Made by a program: the position numbers and the translations under genes
Notes under the pieces: model-generated
The model's input: the letters and a program-made list of their open reading frames with translations, nothing else
Told to the model about the DNA's origin: nothing
Databases searched by the model: none
Shown here: positions 62,660-64,000 of the stretch, one piece after another
Layout of the letters: every line of letters starts with the position of its first letter
Numbering within the stretch: position 1 is the first letter of the stretch
Source: Pelodera strongyloides
Lineage: Eukaryota; Nematoda; Chromadorea; Rhabditida; Rhabditidae
Assembly (NCBI GenBank): GCA_036852015.1
Contig: JAANDG010000048.1
Location: 124,001-188,000 of the forward strand
DNA: 64,000 bases
Reading direction: 5' to 3'

Positions 62660-63611
62660 GGAGAGAAAGGGAGAGAACGAGAGAGAAGCGAGGAAAATAA
62701 GATACCAACAGGGAAGGAGATAGACACTAGATAGAAGACTTAGGAGAGAGAGAAGATTCGAGGTAAAACGTATTCTGTTGAATACCTGGTAGACTTGACA
62801 GGGCCCTGGGTCGACGGTCTCCAGACAGCGATCTTCTAAAAACAAAGGTGTGAATGATACTTTTCCAACAAAACTTCCACCAATTTCGGGAGTTCGAATT
62901 TGACACTACGCACAGTGCTGACCTCAAATAAACTTTCAATTCTAAGGATCTCAGACAAAAAAATGGTGTTATATACTTAGTTAGCCGCACATTTGGTGCT
63001 TCGCGGCGGTCCCCCGCGCAAGGTTTATTCGCAGCGGCTTTAGTGGGTTGCGCAGACATCACTCGTGGCACGCCATGGCGGGCGCGTGAGTGCGTTATTT
63101 GTTGCAGGTGGCACCCCTTGGCGTTAAAGGGATCGGCTCACCTCAAATCGTGTCTGTTTTTTCTGTTTCTTTATTTTCTATAAGGGATAATAAAAATTTG
63201 GAATACAAAAAGTAGTTTTATATTTCAATACTCACGAAGATATTAGGTGATAAAGTGGTGGATCGATCGGCCCGAAATGAAAAAGTGTAATTGGCCTGCC
63301 TTGTTTGTATGGGACAATTAACACTTTTTCATTTCGGGCCGATCGATCCACCACTTTATCACCTAATATCTTCGTGAGTATTGAAATATAACACTACTTT
63401 TTGTATTCCAAATTTTTATTATCCCTTATAGAAAATAAAGAAACAGAAAAAACAGACACGATTTGAGGTGAGCCGATCCCTTTAATATCTTGGTTCTGCA
63501 GAGAGCAGAAGTCATAATTGCAATCTTACCTGGAATTTCAGGCAATTGTCCTGAAGTCAATACCACTAGCAGAGAGAGAATTTGCCCAACCGAAACATCA
63601 AATGTATTCAT
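50531..63611 (-). CDS. secreted Kunitz/EGF multidomain protein with charged coiled-coil tail
   Basis: Twenty-four exons keep phase and give 792 residues, from ATG 63611 (signal peptide [12 protein letters not shown]) to TAA 50533-50531. Order: Kunitz 1 (62835-62786, 62561-62417); Kunitz 2 (62206-62146, 61513-61383); four EGF-like exons (61165-61055, 60570-60436, 60144-60040, 59762-59631), two starting with DI[DN]EC; Kunitz 3 (59498-59405, 59101-58992); Kunitz 4 (56180-56130, 55877-55796, 55604-55537); Kunitz 5 (55014-54923, 54688-54583); linker 53945-53883; three EGF exons (53566-53429, 52941-52816, 52357-52244); and a tail (51908-51823, 51364-51301, 50912-50806, 50656-50531). Each Kunitz domain is split by introns. 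The residue after the second Kunitz cysteine is Q, P, G, L or N, never K or R, so trypsin-type inhibition is unlikely. The tail is [19 protein letters not shown] coiled coil. An extracellular-matrix role is inferred from the domains. Confidence 0.93.
54300..54555 (-). repeat. tRNA-derived SINE
   Basis: On the minus strand the segment begins GGGGGGCGTGGTGCAGTGG (A-box-like) and continues to GGTTCGATCCC (B-box). It ends in an A/T-rich tail near 54300-54320. It lies in the intron between Kunitz/EGF exons 54688-54583 and 53945-53883. The anticodon loop has the wrong length for a working tRNA. Confidence 0.65.
56647..56837. mobile_element. CCGGCCGG-family foldback element
   Basis: TTAAAGCGATATAGCGGCCG, then GTTTTTGAAA, closing TTTCAAAAACCGGCTGTTAC then ACCGCTTTA. 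It lies in the large Kunitz/EGF intron (58991-56181). Confidence 0.75.
57300..57900. repeat. TC/GA microsatellite cluster with a ~51-bp tandem duplication
   Basis: Plus-strand TC-rich sequence (57322-57420) contains the unit GTTTCGGAAGGAAACTCTCT twice, at 57311 and 57361. GA-rich tracts follow at 57465-57555 and 57785-57895. All lie in the large intron 58991-56181; the open frames across them are low-complexity artefacts. Confidence 0.8.
58740..58980 (-). repeat. tRNA-derived SINE
   Basis: The minus strand starts near 58975 with GATGTAGCTCAACCGGGAGA (A-box) and has GGGTTCGGACCC (B-box) 44 bases later. The body then extends to about 58740. It is 11 bases downstream of Kunitz/EGF exon 59101-58992, in the intron. 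The anticodon stem does not pair properly, so it is not a tRNA gene. Confidence 0.65.
60580..60746. mobile_element. CCGGCCGG-family element next to a splice acceptor
   Basis: TTAA (60580-60583), then AGCGAAATACTGGCCGG, with the far end AACCGGCCGG at about 60739 and no clear closing TTAA. On the gene's strand its inner end reads TTTCGCTTTAA and is followed 8 bases later by the acceptor of EGF exon 60570-60436. Confidence 0.8.
61683..61971. repeat. old inverted repeat interrupted by a younger element
   Basis: The left arm contains CCAGAAGGACTCGCTCCCT (61717-61735) and CATCAAGGGGA. The right arm has AGGGAGCGAGTCCTTCT (61777-61793) and, after the inserted 61791-61926 element, GGGGGCC...CCCTTGATGATGAC. 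Removing the insert restores the arm. It lies in the intron between exons 62206-62146 and 61513-61383. Confidence 0.65.
61791..61926. mobile_element. short inverted-repeat element, second copy of the 45511 family
   Basis: Ends GAGGCCATATTCACCACTC and GAGTGGTGAATATGGCCTC. The interior carries the same GGAATTCCCC and GGGAATCGGAGTGG words as the 45511 copy, and it has no ORF. Confidence 0.8.
62602..62695. repeat. (GA)n microsatellite
   Basis: About 90 bases of imperfect GA repeat in the intron between Kunitz 1 half-exons (62785-62562). Confidence 0.9.
63124..63485. mobile_element. 362-bp TTAA-flanked near-perfect palindrome
   Basis: TTAA then AGGGATCGGCTCACCTCAA; the arms run about 160 bases each and are almost identical in reverse complement, with a short loop near 63290-63310. 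It closes TTGAGGTGAGCCGATCCCT then TTAA. It lies in intron 1 of the Kunitz/EGF gene. The AGGGA start links it to the AGGGAC family, but the arms differ. Confidence 0.9.
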
Positions 63612-64000
63612 CTAAACAAAAAAATTCAAAAAAATTCACAACTCAATCGATGTTATAAAGAATAATGAAATATTATAAAATACTTTAAATACAAAACATG
63701 AACCACGTCCTTGAGAGGAATGCTGCTTTAGGCAGCTTCCGTGCTATGTGGGCCAAGATGACACAGACCAATGAATTCCTAATCACGGTGTGTGTGTTGA
63801 GATGTGCCATTATCTGAGGATTCCAATGTCAATGCATTTATAAGTGAGTATTCTCGGTGGTGAAAGCTTCAACATTCCTTTCCTAGTTTTTTTTTTCGAA
63901 AAACTCATCACGATTAAAAACCTTTATTGGGTTCATGAAAATAAACCTAGAATAGCATATGTCCTCACTGTACGCTTTTTTGCGAATAAGTGTAATATTT
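63612..64000. other. upstream flank of the Kunitz/EGF gene
   Basis: 389 bases without a recognised exon. On the minus strand TTTTTTTGTTTAG ends exactly at ATG 63611, so an upstream untranslated exon or a spliced leader joins here. Confidence 0.5.

Overview
The window looks like nuclear DNA of an invertebrate animal. It is AT-rich and its genes are cut into many short exons (about 30-185 bp). Introns mostly start GTRNG or GTTAG and end TTTTAG or TTTCAG. The genes encode metazoan families (TRAPPC9, TAF3, KIAA0319-like, Kunitz/EGF, Ly6). The splice-acceptor style and the AG dinucleotides a few bases upstream of several start codons would fit a nematode or another spliced-leader user. I cannot name the species, and nematode is an inference.

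Seven protein genes can be read by joining exons whose phases agree. Six are on the minus strand, read from high to low coordinates. They are: a secreted Kunitz/EGF protein with a charged coiled-coil tail (63611-50531, complete); an unrecognised 494-residue protein (49282-42531, complete); a NOL11-like protein (31664-27917); a KIAA0319-like PKD-domain membrane protein (27290-19735, complete); TRAPPC9/Trs120 (18681 to about 5600); and the N-terminal and middle part of TAF3 (3279 to the window start). One small gene is on the plus strand: a ten-cysteine Ly6/three-finger, probably GPI-anchored protein (39595-41390), within the repeat-rich 31.7-42.5 kb region.

The products belong to separate housekeeping or surface jobs: transcription initiation, Golgi/endosome tethering, ribosome biogenesis, membrane adhesion and trafficking, and extracellular matrix. 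No common pathway links them, so the layout is ordinary genome context rather than a functional cluster, apart from the same-strand run.

The rest is mobile or repetitive. There is a 5'-truncated, frameshifted non-LTR reverse transcriptase at 33.2-35.1 kb. A large set of non-autonomous elements is bounded by TTAA and has AGCGAAAT- or AGGGA-type inverted ends; several sit inside introns and one lies 8 bp from a splice acceptor. Two other inverted-repeat families are present (CCTGAGGYCATATTCACC ends and CTCAGGCGCG ends). A ~460-bp repeat carries a tRNA-like head and occurs in two introns. There are further tRNA-like (SINE) fragments and long GA/TC microsatellites. No transposase, CRISPR array, rRNA or convincing functional tRNA gene was seen.
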